Below are positions 18,758 through 29,085 of a stretch of DNA of 64,000 bases, one piece after another. Location of the stretch: positions 124,001-188,000 of the forward strand of contig NZ_ANIE01000005.1 in the NCBI RefSeq assembly GCF_000708045.1, read 5' to 3'. How positions within the stretch are numbered: the stretch's first letter is position 1; each line of letters begins with the position of its first letter. This DNA comes from Marinobacter nitratireducens. Its GTDB lineage: Bacteria > Pseudomonadota > Gammaproteobacteria > Pseudomonadales > Oleiphilaceae. Under the pieces are notes generated by a model. The model saw only the letters and a list, made by a program, of their open reading frames with translations, did not search any database and was not told the origin of the DNA. Made by a program: the position numbers and the translations under genes.

Positions 18758-19378
18758 TCATTTTCCGGTCAGAATGCCGGCGACCAGTCGCCCGGCCAGT
18801 GCAACCAGAACCGCGCCGAATACGCGCTCAAACCAGACCGCCCGGCGTCGCAGTGCGGCCAGCCATTTCGGATTCGAGAACAGCCAGACAACGATCAGGT
18901 ACCAGCCGGTATCGATCATCAGCGCCGTAGCAGCATAGCCAGCCTTGGCCAGCAGGCTGGTGTCAGTGCCGATAACCTGGCTGAACAGGGCCAGGAAAAA
19001 CACCGCAGCCTTGGGATTGAAAAAGGCCATCAGAAAGCCATCCCGCGCCGCGCTGGTGGTGGTCGGAATCTCCGGCATTTCGTTGTTCTGCGCGGGCTTT
19101 GCGGTTATGCCCTTGAATCCGATCCATGCCAGGTAGAGCGCCCCGCCCCATTGCAGGGCTGGAAACACTGTTGGCGATGTGGTGATCACCGCGGCCAGGC
19201 CGAGGATGCTGAGAAACGCATAAACTCCAATACCCAGACCATGGGAGACGGCGGTAATCATCCCGTTGCGCCGCCCCCCGCTCAGTGTCTGCTTAAGCAC
19301 CAGTGCCAGAGAAGGGCCCGGAGACATGGCGCCCAGGATGCAGATGGTCACGACGGTCAGCCAGGTGGCGAGGGTCAT
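18758..19378 (-). CDS. LysE family amino acid exporter
   Basis: A 206-residue inner-membrane protein with about six hydrophobic helices. The N-terminal signature GAMSPGPSLALVLKQTLSGGRRNG is typical of the LysE/RhtB group (quoted here only in outline). The AFFNPKAAVFFLALF motif in the middle is also characteristic. The family exports basic or neutral amino acids and homoserine lactones; the substrate cannot be decided. It ends 3 nt from the convergent oxidoreductase gene and probably forms a single-gene unit. Confidence 0.92.
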   Translation of the reverse strand: MTLATWLTVVTICILGAMSPGPSLALVLKQTLSGGRRNGMITAVSHGLGIGVYAFLSILGLAAVITTSPTVFPALQWGGALYLAWIGFKGITAKPAQNNEMPEIPTTTSAARDGFLMAFFNPKAAVFFLALFSQVIGTDTSLLAKAGYAATALMIDTGWYLIVVWLFSNPKWLAALRRRAVWFERVFGAVLVALAGRLVAGILTGK

Positions 19379-19467
19379 CTCGATACAGTCCTTTGCAAAT
19401 AAAACAGGCCGCTAATGGTAGCAGCCTGTTGCTTCTGGAAAACCTGTCAAATGCAACGGTCCCACAC

Positions 19468-21141
19468 TCAGTGGCCAGCAAGGATCCAGCCGGCGGCTTT
19501 CTCGGCGATCATCAGGGTGGGTGAGTTGGTGTTTCCACTGGTGATGGTTGGCATCACGCCGGCATCTACAACGCGGAGACCGCTCACCCCACGAACGCGC
19601 AGGTGAGGGTCCACCACGGCCATTTCGTCTTCGGCGTGTCCCATGCGGGTGGTGCCAACCGGGTGGAAAATCGTTGTGCCGATATCGCCTGCCAGCTTGG
19701 CGAGCTCTTCATCGGTCTGGTATTGGGCGCCCGGTTTGAACTCTTCTGGCTGGTAGCGGGAAAACGCCGGTTGCTCAGCGATACGGCGAGTTACCCGAAG
19801 CGAGTCTGCTGCCACCTTTCTGTCTTCCGGGGTGCTGAGATAGTTCGGTGCAATGGCCGGTGCCTCGCGTGGATCCCTGCTGCGGATCTGCACGGTACCG
19901 CGGCTGGTGGGGTTCAGGTTGCAGACGCTGGCGGTAATGGCCGGGAAGTCGTGCAACGGCTGGCCAAAGGCCTCCAGGCTGAGGGGCTGAACGTGATACT
20001 CGATATTGGCGTGTTTATAGTCTTCCGAGCTGCGGGTAAACAGGCATAACTGGGACGGGGCCATGCTCATCGGACCGGATCGGGAAAGGACATATTCCAG
20101 GCCTATACGGGCCTTGCCGATCAGCGAGTTGGCCATGGTATTCAGGGTCTTGGCGCCTTTGACCTTGTACACCGATCGAATCTGCAAGTGATCCTGCAGG
20201 TTCTCGCCCACGCCGGGCAGGTCGGCAACCACCGGAATGTCATGCTCTGCGAGTAGCGCGGCTGGCCCGATTCCGGAAAGCTGCAGGATCTGTGGCGAGC
20301 CAATGGCGCCGGCCGAGAGAACGACCTCTCTCGCCGCCTGGGCAAGAATCTCACCGTAGCCGGCCCGTTCCACTCGAACGCCTGTGCAGCGGGGCTGTTT
20401 CCCGTCGATGGTTTCGGTTTCCAGCCCCAGTACCTGGCTGGAATGCCAGAGTGTCAGGTTGGGCCGTTTCTCGGCTTCCCTGAGGAACGCCTTGGAAGTG
20501 TTCCAGCGCCAACCGGATCGCTGGTTGACCTCGAAGTAATCAACCCCTTCGTTATCGCCACGATTGAAATCCCGGGTTCTGGGTACGCCTGCTTCGACGG
20601 CGGCCGTGGCAAAATCTTCCAGTACCTTCCATTTCAGGCGTTGGTGCTCAATGCGCCATTCGCCGCCATGACCGTGATACTTCTCATGGTCTGGGTCCGC
20701 ATCGCCGCCTTCGTCCAGTCGGTAATGATCCTCGTGGCGCTTGAAGTCCGGCAGGCAGTTTTCCCAGCACCAGGCATCTTCACCCGTCACCGAGGCCCAG
20801 TGATCATAGTCTCTCGCCTGGCCCCGAATATAGAGCATGCCATTGATGCTGGAACAGCCACCCAGGGTTTTGCCCCGTGGATAGATCAGGGAGCGACCGT
20901 TCAGGCCCGGATCCGGCTCGGTGCGAAAGCGCCAGTCGGTTCGGGGGTTGTCGATGCAGTAGAGGTAGCCCACCGGAATATGTATCCAGTGGTAGTTGTC
21001 CCGGCCACCGGCTTCGATCAGCAGCACCCGGTTGGCGGGGTTGCCGCTGAGACGGTTGGCCAGCAGGCAACCGGCTGTGCCGGCGCCCACAATGATGTAA
21101 TCGAATTCCGGATGCCCCGATGTCTTATTGTTATCGGACAT
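19468..21141 (-). CDS. GMC family FAD-dependent alcohol/choline dehydrogenase
   Basis: A 557-residue flavoprotein of the glucose-methanol-choline family. It has an N-terminal dinucleotide-binding motif (YIIVGAGTAGCLLANRL), PRGKTLGGCSSINGMLYIRG (GMC signature 1), GAIGSPQILQLSGIGP (signature 2), and a C-terminal catalytic His region (HPVGTTRMG, then SGNTNSPTLMIAEKAA). BetA-type choline dehydrogenase is the nearest well-known relative, but no betaine aldehyde dehydrogenase or BetI is adjacent. It lies 16 nt after mmsA in the same direction, so it probably oxidises an alcohol in the same pathway. Confidence 0.92.
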   Translation of the reverse strand: MSDNNKTSGHPEFDYIIVGAGTAGCLLANRLSGNPANRVLLIEAGGRDNYHWIHIPVGYLYCIDNPRTDWRFRTEPDPGLNGRSLIYPRGKTLGGCSSINGMLYIRGQARDYDHWASVTGEDAWCWENCLPDFKRHEDHYRLDEGGDADPDHEKYHGHGGEWRIEHQRLKWKVLEDFATAAVEAGVPRTRDFNRGDNEGVDYFEVNQRSGWRWNTSKAFLREAEKRPNLTLWHSSQVLGLETETIDGKQPRCTGVRVERAGYGEILAQAAREVVLSAGAIGSPQILQLSGIGPAALLAEHDIPVVADLPGVGENLQDHLQIRSVYKVKGAKTLNTMANSLIGKARIGLEYVLSRSGPMSMAPSQLCLFTRSSEDYKHANIEYHVQPLSLEAFGQPLHDFPAITASVCNLNPTSRGTVQIRSRDPREAPAIAPNYLSTPEDRKVAADSLRVTRRIAEQPAFSRYQPEEFKPGAQYQTDEELAKLAGDIGTTIFHPVGTTRMGHAEDEMAVVDPHLRVRGVSGLRVVDAGVMPTITSGNTNSPTLMIAEKAAGWILAGH

Positions 21142-21157
21142 GGCTCAGCCTCCAGTG

Positions 21158-22669
<1,512 letters not shown>

Positions 22670-22816
22670 GTTGGCCTCGTTCTGCATTTGGTCAGATTTG
22701 TCGCTGGTGGCTTTCGGAGCTCCGTGAAATCCTGTGCTATGCCACTTTTTGTTCGACTGTTGATCAGATAATCTAGATTCAGGTGGGCGGCGAAGCAATT
22801 GAGTTTTTCAAAAGCA

Positions 22817-22839
22817 AGATATAAAAAATTATTATATCT
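22817..22839. promoter_or_regulatory. Candidate LysR operator between mmsA and lysR-type gene
   Basis: AGATATAA (22817-22824) and TTATATCT (22832-22839) are perfect inverted arms around 7 bp. They sit in the divergent gap 22670-22884, 46 bp before the LysR start. Dyad symmetry with AT-rich arms fits a LysR-type binding site, but no protein data support it. Confidence 0.45.
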
Positions 22840-22884
22840 ATTGGGCGAGTGAGCCCCGGATCAACCACGTTTGGACATCTGGAT

Positions 22885-23793
22885 ATGCAGCAGTTACAGG
22901 GACTCAGAGCGTTTGTAACGGTGGCGCGGGAAGGCAGCGTGTCCAGGGCCGCGGAGAAACTGCACCTGACCCAGCCTGCGGTCAGCCTGAAGCTGAAACA
23001 GCTCCAGCAAGACATCGGGCTGAAACTGTTTTCCCGAAAGCCTCAGGGGCTGGACCTGACGGCGGATGGCCAGGCGTTATTGCCGGTGGCGGAGCGGGCC
23101 CTGGCGGGCCTTTCCGCGTTTGAGCAGAGTGCCCGGGCATTGCACAGTACCGTGCGCGGGCGGCTGCGGATTGGCACCATCGTGGATCCTGAATTCATCC
23201 GCCTGGGGGCTTTCCTGAATCGTCTGGTGGCCAGGGCTCCGCAGCTGGAAACCGAGCTGCATCAGGGCATGAGTGGCAGTGTTCTCGAACAGGTGCGTAA
23301 GGGTGACCTGGACGTGGGGTTTTACCTGGCGCCGCCGGATGCCGGTCCCGGGAAGGCGGCACCGGAACTGACCCACCGTGAACTGGCCAGGTTCGACTAT
23401 CACGTGATTGCACCATCCGGGTGGGCGGCCAGGGTTGCGGACAACCGATGGGAGGTGCTGGCAGGATTACCGTGGATCGTAACGCCCGTGGATTCCGTTC
23501 ATAACCGCCTGTTGAACGATGTCATGAGCCCCATGGGACTCGCTCCGAATGGCGTTGCCCAGGTGGATCAGGAGGCCTGCATGCTGGATCTGGTGCGCGC
23601 CGGGGTGGGGCTGAGCCTCGCACGGGACGCCCTGGCGATGGCCGAGCGCCAGGAACGGGGCCTGGTTGTTGTTGAGGGCGTTCGTTTGCCCTGCGCCCTC
23701 AGTTTTATCTGGCATCGGGATCGTAGCGGTGAGCCTATGCTGCAGGAGGCTCTGGAAGCGCTGGCCGGTGTCTGGGGTCTGCCTGCAGCCTGA
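22885..23793 (+). CDS. LysR family transcriptional regulator
   Basis: A 302-residue regulator. The N-terminal helix-turn-helix reads LRAFVTVAREGSVSRAAEKL then LTQPAVSLKLKQLQ, and a type-2 periplasmic-binding-like effector domain follows from about residue 90. The ATG at 22885 gives the standard LysR start a few residues before the HTH; a GTG at 22849 would add 12 unusual residues. It is divergent from mmsA and the GMC gene and most likely controls them. The effector is unknown. Confidence 0.93.
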   Translation: MQQLQGLRAFVTVAREGSVSRAAEKLHLTQPAVSLKLKQLQQDIGLKLFSRKPQGLDLTADGQALLPVAERALAGLSAFEQSARALHSTVRGRLRIGTIVDPEFIRLGAFLNRLVARAPQLETELHQGMSGSVLEQVRKGDLDVGFYLAPPDAGPGKAAPELTHRELARFDYHVIAPSGWAARVADNRWEVLAGLPWIVTPVDSVHNRLLNDVMSPMGLAPNGVAQVDQEACMLDLVRAGVGLSLARDALAMAERQERGLVVVEGVRLPCALSFIWHRDRSGEPMLQEALEALAGVWGLPAA

Positions 23794-23795
23794 GT

Positions 23796-24077
23796 TCAGT
23801 CGTTTTTTCGGTCTGAATGCCCCAGCGAGCGTTCTTCGTCGATTTCATCCCGGACCAGCTGTTTCAACTGGGTGATCTCCGGAAACCCGTTTTGCTCCTT
23901 GCGGGACCAGATACGTTTGTCATCCACCCAGACTTCAAAAATGCCGCCTGTCCCCGGGTGCAGGGTGAGTTCGCCGATGTCCCCTTCGAAGGTGGTGAGA
24001 AGCTCCTGTGCCATCCAGGCTGAGCGCATAAGCCAGCGGCAACCGGTGCAATAATGGATATCGACGTGATGTGTCAT
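23796..24077 (-). CDS. SelT/SelW/SelH (Rdx) family thioredoxin-like protein
   Basis: A 93-residue protein with the CxxC redox motif Cys10-Thr-Gly-Cys13 (HYCTGCRWLMRSAWMAQELL) and the TGGIFEVWVDDKRIWSRKEQ segment typical of the SelW-like Rdx family. The Cys form replaces the selenocysteine found in animal homologues. Its biochemical role in bacteria is unclear. The start overlaps the stop of the alpha/beta hydrolase gene by 4 nt, so the two are co-transcribed with the hydrolase first. Confidence 0.88.
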   Translation of the reverse strand: MTHHVDIHYCTGCRWLMRSAWMAQELLTTFEGDIGELTLHPGTGGIFEVWVDDKRIWSRKEQNGFPEITQLKQLVRDEIDEERSLGHSDRKND

Positions 24078-25018
24078 GCCTGATGTATCTCCTGTCTGGC
24101 GGTGCCATGTTCAAGTTGGTTGCGGATTCGGCGGAAGAGATCGTCCTGAAAGCTCTCCGAGAGCGGATACAGGTGTCCGGCCTCGGGCAGCAGTGTCAGG
24201 CTGGCTCTCGGAAGATGCTCTTTCAGGTGGCGGGCGTAGTCTACCGGAATAAACGGGTCCTGGCCGCCCTGGTAGATCCACACCGGCATCTTGACCTCGC
24301 CCAGGGTGAACCCCCAATCCTCGAGTTCGGTCAACAGGTCGGTGGCGATGGCCTGACCGCCGCTGGCAAGGCAGGCGAGCTGGTCTGCCCGGAAGTTTTC
24401 CCCTTTCAGGAAAGCTCGAAGGAGCTGCTGATCCTGCGTGCTGACAAGCTCCGTGGCCTCGCGCATGTAAAGACCGGGGTGGCGGCGTGATAACCAGGCA
24501 ACCACCCTGACCATTAACCGCACCAGCGCTGGGCTCAGGCGAGCCAGTGCCGGGCCGGGCCATCGGGTGCCCTCAATCAGGTTGCGGGGGCCGGGGTACT
24601 CCGCGAAATGCGTGTATCCAGAAAGGCAGACTCCAATGTCCATGCGCGGTGAGAGCCGATAGCAGCACGCCAGAGTTCGGGATCCACCGCTGGACCAGCC
24701 AAGATGGCTGAACCGCTCGATTCCGAGGCTGTCAGCCAGTTGACGAATGTCGTCCGGGTAGTCCAACAGGGTTCGGTGTGGCTGGAATCCGGAGCCGCCG
24801 ATGCCGGGTCGATCCGGTGTAATGATGCGAAAGCCATGGCGTCTGGCTCGGATGTGCAGGAAGCGGCCTTCAAGTCGGGAGCCCGGCATTCCGTGGGCAA
24901 AGAACAACGGGTACCCGTCTGGATCGCCCAGGTCGGTGAAGGCGAGCCTGCGACCATCTTCGAGAAGAACGGTGGAATCCGCAGGCCGTTTGGGTTGATC
25001 AGGTTCGGTGCGCAGCAA
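24074..25018 (-). CDS. Alpha/beta hydrolase
   Basis: A 314-residue alpha/beta-hydrolase fold protein. The oxyanion region FFAHGMPGSR, the nucleophile elbow GWSSGG, the acidic region YQGGQDPFIPVDYA and the catalytic His in PEAGHLYPL are all visible. There is no signal peptide. The substrate (ester, epoxide or haloalkane) cannot be assigned. It overlaps the following SelW-like gene by 4 nt. Confidence 0.88.
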   Translation of the reverse strand: MLRTEPDQPKRPADSTVLLEDGRRLAFTDLGDPDGYPLFFAHGMPGSRLEGRFLHIRARRHGFRIITPDRPGIGGSGFQPHRTLLDYPDDIRQLADSLGIERFSHLGWSSGGSRTLACCYRLSPRMDIGVCLSGYTHFAEYPGPRNLIEGTRWPGPALARLSPALVRLMVRVVAWLSRRHPGLYMREATELVSTQDQQLLRAFLKGENFRADQLACLASGGQAIATDLLTELEDWGFTLGEVKMPVWIYQGGQDPFIPVDYARHLKEHLPRASLTLLPEAGHLYPLSESFQDDLFRRIRNQLEHGTARQEIHQA

Positions 25019-25043
25019 AGACCGGTGTCCTTTCCGGTGAATG

Positions 25044-25496
25044 TCAGTCTGTTTTGTATGTAGGGTATGTGGAACGAGAGAGCGTTGGCTTGCAGCCGAT
25101 CACACCCCTGGCTTTTTCCTGGGCATGGAGGTACCAGCGCAGTCCGGGCTTGGTAAACGTCCGGTCGGTGATTCGAAACTCGGCCGTTTCCACGGTGAGG
25201 GGAATCGGGGTGCCGTCAGCGTGCCGATAGACGCAACTGGTTTCCAGTGTCAGAGCTCTGGCAACCGGCAATTCTATGAATCCGTCCTCCTGGACAACGG
25301 GTTTTTCGCCGTCCACCTCTGTAATCCTGAGGCAGGGGCCGTAATGTTCCTTGTCCAGATCGTCCAGGTACTCGCTCAGGCAGTGTTTTGCACTCAGCAG
25401 GATCGTATCGCCGCGAGTGGGTCGGGCGTCACCAGACATGGATTGGCACCCTGACAGGACAATGAGCATAAACAGGAAAGGCGCTGCTTGCCGCAT
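25044..25496 (-). CDS. Putative lipoprotein
   Basis: A 150-residue predicted lipoprotein with signal MRQAAPFLFMLIVLSGC and lipobox Cys17. A GGAG ribosome site precedes the ATG. The mature part has four further cysteines in short contexts (KHCLSEY, GPCLRI, TSCVYR, IGCKP), which may form disulfides in the periplasm. I do not recognise the family. It lies between the hydrolase pair and the cytochrome genes on the same strand, with 54 nt to tsdA-like upstream. Confidence 0.72.
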   Translation of the reverse strand: MRQAAPFLFMLIVLSGCQSMSGDARPTRGDTILLSAKHCLSEYLDDLDKEHYGPCLRITEVDGEKPVVQEDGFIELPVARALTLETSCVYRHADGTPIPLTVETAEFRITDRTFTKPGLRWYLHAQEKARGVIGCKPTLSRSTYPTYKTD

Positions 25497-25550
25497 AGTA
25501 GTCTCCGGTAGATCTTCGCTATGCGCCTTTCCTGCTGAGTGTGCCGCTGG

Positions 25551-26531
25551 TTAGTCGAACGTTCTCGGTCTCAGGGCGTCCGGTTTCAGGAAAGGCTTGC
25601 TTCCAGTGTTTTCGTGATCACCCAGAAGCTTACCATTCACAACCGTCCCGTAGTTGGTGTGTTTATGAAAGTTAAGGTATTTCTCCCGGGTTTCCTTTAC
25701 ATCGCCGGTGTATCGAGGATCCTGCGGACGCTCCTGGGAGTTGATGTAGTTGGCCACCTGCCAGGCCTCATCGTCGGTCAGGGATCCGGGTTTGCCCAGG
25801 GGCATGTTGTTCTTGATGAATGACGCGGCGGTAAATACCCGGGTCATACCGGCGCCCCAGTTGTAGGATGCGTCCCCCCAAAGTGGCGGAAAGACCACCT
25901 CGCCGTCCTTGTGTTGGCCCTGGCCATTATCACCGTGGCAGATCGCACAGTTTTCGGTATAGACCGCCTTGCCCCTGTTGTAGTCCAGTTCTGGCTTTTC
26001 CTTGCCCAGATGGCTAAAGCCCCGGCCACCAATGTTCTTTTCATACATCGGTGCGCCAGTCGCGAGCCACTTGTGGTAGGCCACCATGGCGAGCATGTCA
26101 TCGCTGCCATAGGCCGGTGGTGTGCCGTTCATGGAGAATGAGAAGCACCCGGCAATTCGTTCTTCAAGGGAGTTCACGTGCTGGTTCTTGCCCCGGAAGT
26201 CGGGCAGCGTCGTGGCCGCGGGCCAGACCGGGGCGGACCAGTTCCGGCGTCCCTCGCCCATGTGGCAGGATTTGCAATTCATGTCATTGAATACATATTC
26301 GCCACGGAACTGCTGGGTGTTCATGAACATGTCACGGCCCCGGAGAATGACCTTTTTAAGCTCCGGGTGAATCTTGTCACTGTTCATCAGGTCTTCCACG
26401 GTCGGTGCCTGGTGAACATACTGGCCTTCCTTGAAATCCGGCAGCTTCACGGGCACCGCAGGTTCAGCGGATAGCACGGCATTGCTGACCAGCAGGCCGG
26501 CAAACAGGGAAGTAAAGAGTCTGATCTTCAT
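25551..26531 (-). CDS. tsdA: Di-haem c-type cytochrome, probable thiosulfate dehydrogenase TsdA
   Basis: A 326-residue periplasmic di-haem cytochrome with a signal peptide ending near VLSA. Haem sites are Cys86-Lys-Ser-Cys-His90 and Cys195-Ala-Ile-Cys-His199. Between them is RIAGCFSFSMNG, where Cys129 matches the position of the unusual Cys axial haem ligand of TsdA enzymes. The PPLWGDASYNWGAGMTR and NNMPLG motifs of TsdA are also there. TsdA oxidises two thiosulfates to tetrathionate, or runs in reverse. It follows the c4-like cytochrome gene by 15 nt, like known tsdBA operons. Assignment rests on recalled motifs. Confidence 0.82.
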   Translation of the reverse strand: MKIRLFTSLFAGLLVSNAVLSAEPAVPVKLPDFKEGQYVHQAPTVEDLMNSDKIHPELKKVILRGRDMFMNTQQFRGEYVFNDMNCKSCHMGEGRRNWSAPVWPAATTLPDFRGKNQHVNSLEERIAGCFSFSMNGTPPAYGSDDMLAMVAYHKWLATGAPMYEKNIGGRGFSHLGKEKPELDYNRGKAVYTENCAICHGDNGQGQHKDGEVVFPPLWGDASYNWGAGMTRVFTAASFIKNNMPLGKPGSLTDDEAWQVANYINSQERPQDPRYTGDVKETREKYLNFHKHTNYGTVVNGKLLGDHENTGSKPFLKPDALRPRTFD

Positions 26532-26546
26532 GGCAACGTTCTCCTG

Positions 26547-27206
26547 TTATCGGGTGCTAGCTGACAGGCTGCCCAGGTAGGCTGCCACGGCATCGATTTG
26601 TTCAGGTGACAGCCGCTCAGCGACCGCGGTCATCAGCTGGTTCGGGTCGTTTGTGCGCTGACCGCTTCGCCAGGCTTCCAGTTGCTGCTTGATGTAGGAC
26701 GGGTGCTGCCCCGCCAACGCCGGGAAGGCATTACCCACGCCCCGGTTTCCAGGCCCGTGGCAGGTGGAGCAGGGCGGGATGTTGTTGTCCCAATCGCCGC
26801 TTTCGGCCAACTTCTGTCCCATTGCCAGCGCTTTGTCGCCTGCGTTGGACGACGATGACGACATTGGAATCGGAAGCTCCGAGTAGTAGGCGGCGATATC
26901 CCGGAGTTGCTGATCACTGAAATTGTCCACATTGGGCTGCATCACCGCGTTGACTCGCCGGCCCGCGTTGTAGTCCTGCATCTGTTTGGCGAGATAATCC
27001 GCATCCAGTCCGGCCAGTCTCGGGAATCCGGCAGCGGCATTGCCACCACCATCGGGGCCGTGACAGGCCATGCATGGAGCACCGCTGCCGTCGCCCCGGG
27101 TTACGAGGCTTGCGCCTTGCTCTGGATTACCCTGCGCCTGGCTGGTTGGTGTGAGTAGCAACGCTGTGCAGCCTGCTATCAGCAGGCGGGAGAATTGACG
27201 CTTCAT
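26547..27206 (-). CDS. tsdB: Di-haem cytochrome c4-like protein, probable TsdB
   Basis: A 219-residue periplasmic cytochrome with a signal peptide (cleavage after SQAQ, about residue 25) and two c-type haem sites in tandem halves: Cys45-Met-Ala-Cys-His49 and Cys146-Ser-Thr-Cys-His150. Each half has the FP-AL/RLAG-Y pattern of cytochrome c4 (FPRLAGLDADYL; FPALAGQHPSYI). It is the first gene of a pair with the TsdA-like enzyme, so it is the natural electron acceptor for it, passing electrons to a terminal oxidase. Without that context it would simply be called cytochrome c4. Confidence 0.82.
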   Translation of the reverse strand: MKRQFSRLLIAGCTALLLTPTSQAQGNPEQGASLVTRGDGSGAPCMACHGPDGGGNAAAGFPRLAGLDADYLAKQMQDYNAGRRVNAVMQPNVDNFSDQQLRDIAAYYSELPIPMSSSSSNAGDKALAMGQKLAESGDWDNNIPPCSTCHGPGNRGVGNAFPALAGQHPSYIKQQLEAWRSGQRTNDPNQLMTAVAERLSPEQIDAVAAYLGSLSASTR

Positions 27207-27431
27207 TGTTGACCTCCGCAGGATTGCGGTTCAGGAACGGTGACGGCGGATCTGTTGCCTTACCCTTCCAGTGTAGATCCTGTTGTTGTGTTTTATTGGG
27301 AATAACGATATTACACATAGGAATATATCGAATGCTAGCGCTTAACGCGAGCGTGATTCGTGGTAATGGGCTGGAATCCATTGGCCGGGTTGAGTACAGT
27401 GCCCCGGGTTTTCATCCCCCGCTAGGTAACC
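27207..27431. promoter_or_regulatory. Divergent promoter region between the cytochrome pair and TauE/SafE gene
   Basis: A 225-bp AT-rich gap between outward-reading genes, so it should hold two promoters. It contains CGATAT (27306-27311) and ATATCG (27325-27330), 6-bp inverted arms 13 bp apart, as a possible shared operator. No hexamer pair is certain. Confidence 0.4.
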
Positions 27432-28217
27432 ATGGCTGACCTGAACGCTGTCCAGTACATTCTCATTGCTCTGATCTTCGTATGGAGCGGCTTTGTACGC
27501 TCGGGTCTGGGGTTTGGTGGTGCCGTGCTGTCGCTGCCTTTTCTGTTGCTGGTACTGGATCAGCCTCTGGTGTTTCTGCCGATCATCGCCGTGCACCTTC
27601 TGGTGTTCTCGTCATTGACGATCTGGATGAATAACCGAAAACCGTCTAGCGCTCCCGGCGATGGGGATGCCGTGAGCGAGGGGACGGTGGACTGGCGCTA
27701 CCTGTGGCGAATCCTCGGCATCATGATTGTGCCGAAACTGATCGGGGTATTTGGCCTGATCACCCTGCCGGGGAATATCCTGAGTGCCATTATTTTCGTG
27801 ATTGTGGCGCTGTACTCCGTGTCTTACATCGTGAACAAACCTTTCCGAAGTAACAGCAAGGTGGTTGATGCGGTGTTTTTGATGGTTGGGGGTTATATCA
27901 GCGGCACGTCCCTGATCGGAGCGCCTCTGATTATTGCTGTGGCGGCTCAGCACCTGCCAAAGGAAAAGCTGCGGGATACGCTGTTTGCCCTTTGGTTCAT
28001 TCTGGTGATGATCAAGATGGGCGCATTCGTGTGGGCAGGCATCGATCTGCAATTGATACATCACGTGTGGTTGTTGCCCTGCGCGGCCGTCGGGCATGTC
28101 ATCGGGCTGCAGTTCCACGACCGGATCCTGAAAGCTGAGACGCCGATCTTTTTCCGGATTCTCGGTGCCGTGCTACTGGTAGTCAGTAGCATCGGCATGG
28201 TCTCGGTTCTCGGATGA
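27432..28217 (+). CDS. TauE/SafE (TSUP) family sulfite/anion exporter
   Basis: A 261-residue inner-membrane protein with about eight hydrophobic helices. The glycine-rich N-terminal motif (FVRSGLGFGGAVLSLPFLLL) and the second-half motif GGYISGTSLIGAPLIIAVA are typical of TauE/SafE/TSUP transporters, which move sulfite, sulfoacetate or other sulfur anions. It is divergent from the tsdBA-like pair, which supports a sulfur-compound role. An AGGT site precedes the ATG. Confidence 0.88.
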   Translation: MADLNAVQYILIALIFVWSGFVRSGLGFGGAVLSLPFLLLVLDQPLVFLPIIAVHLLVFSSLTIWMNNRKPSSAPGDGDAVSEGTVDWRYLWRILGIMIVPKLIGVFGLITLPGNILSAIIFVIVALYSVSYIVNKPFRSNSKVVDAVFLMVGGYISGTSLIGAPLIIAVAAQHLPKEKLRDTLFALWFILVMIKMGAFVWAGIDLQLIHHVWLLPCAAVGHVIGLQFHDRILKAETPIFFRILGAVLLVVSSIGMVSVLG

Positions 28218-28225
28218 TTCCCTGG

Positions 28226-28891
28226 TTAGCTGGCGCGTCCGAACATGCGTTCAAAGAATCCGGCTGACTTCACATCGGGAATGGGGAGTTCGTTTACTTC
28301 CTCCATGGCCCGTCGCCAGAAACGCTGGGGGTCGTCCAGATCCGCTACGCTGCTGCGCTGGTCGGCGGTATAGTGATTGTGTTCGCCTTCCAGGCCACGG
28401 CCCATTAATTCAATCGTCCACAGATAAATGGCAGCCCGCACGGTTCTGAGTAGCTGGCTGTAAACGTCGCGACTCAGGTTAATGGCCAGCTCGGCGCTCA
28501 GGTTGATCTGCTTCTGCAGAGTTGCCATGGCTTCCTTTTCCAGCTGCACCCGGTTGCCATCACCCTTCTTGCAGCCAACACAGAATTTTTCCAGCACTTT
28601 GGTGCCGTCGACGAGGCTCAGGTGGCCATGTTCCCGTGTCTGATCCTCATTTACCGGTGCGGGGATCCAGCCATACTGTGGTGATCGGGCTACAATGTGT
28701 CCAGGCAGGTCTCGACGATAGGGTGGCGCTGCGGTTTCGTCTTCATAGCCATCCAGTTCGTTTCGCAGCCAGGCGGCCATCTTCTTCTGGCGCAGCATCA
28801 TGGCGAGGGTAATGGCGGAGGGCATGATCTGCTCGAGCAGCTCTGCGGAATCCAGGGTGCGTTCCTGGAGATGATTCACGGATGCGGACAT
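28226..28891 (-). CDS. AbiTii-like domain protein
   Basis: A 221-residue cytoplasmic protein. The N-terminal 60 residues (AITLAMMLRQKKMAAWLRNE, then LDGYEDETAAPPYRRDLPGH) closely resemble the AbiTii domain described from phage abortive-infection systems, including the W-NELxGY and PxYR features. The remainder has no catalytic motif I know: a helical middle (KEAMATLQKQINLSAELAIN) and a tail ending GFFERMFGRAS. There is no toxin or nuclease partner alongside. It converges with the TauE/SafE gene. The domain call is from memory; the function is unknown. Confidence 0.6.
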   Translation of the reverse strand: MSASVNHLQERTLDSAELLEQIMPSAITLAMMLRQKKMAAWLRNELDGYEDETAAPPYRRDLPGHIVARSPQYGWIPAPVNEDQTREHGHLSLVDGTKVLEKFCVGCKKGDGNRVQLEKEAMATLQKQINLSAELAINLSRDVYSQLLRTVRAAIYLWTIELMGRGLEGEHNHYTADQRSSVADLDDPQRFWRRAMEEVNELPIPDVKSAGFFERMFGRAS

Positions 28892-29085
28892 GGTTTCCTC
28901 CTCCGATAGCCAAGTCTCCGGTCCGCACCGGTGGCTATCAGTCTATTGTTATTGTTTGGATATCCACTGAGTGTCTGGTGACCCGGTGGAGGTGTCTAAA
29001 AACTAGACAACAGGTTCGTTTTTGGCTGTTGTAAAACCGTTGTCCTCTGTAACAAGACGTAACGGCAAGGCGGGGGAAGCTTGTT

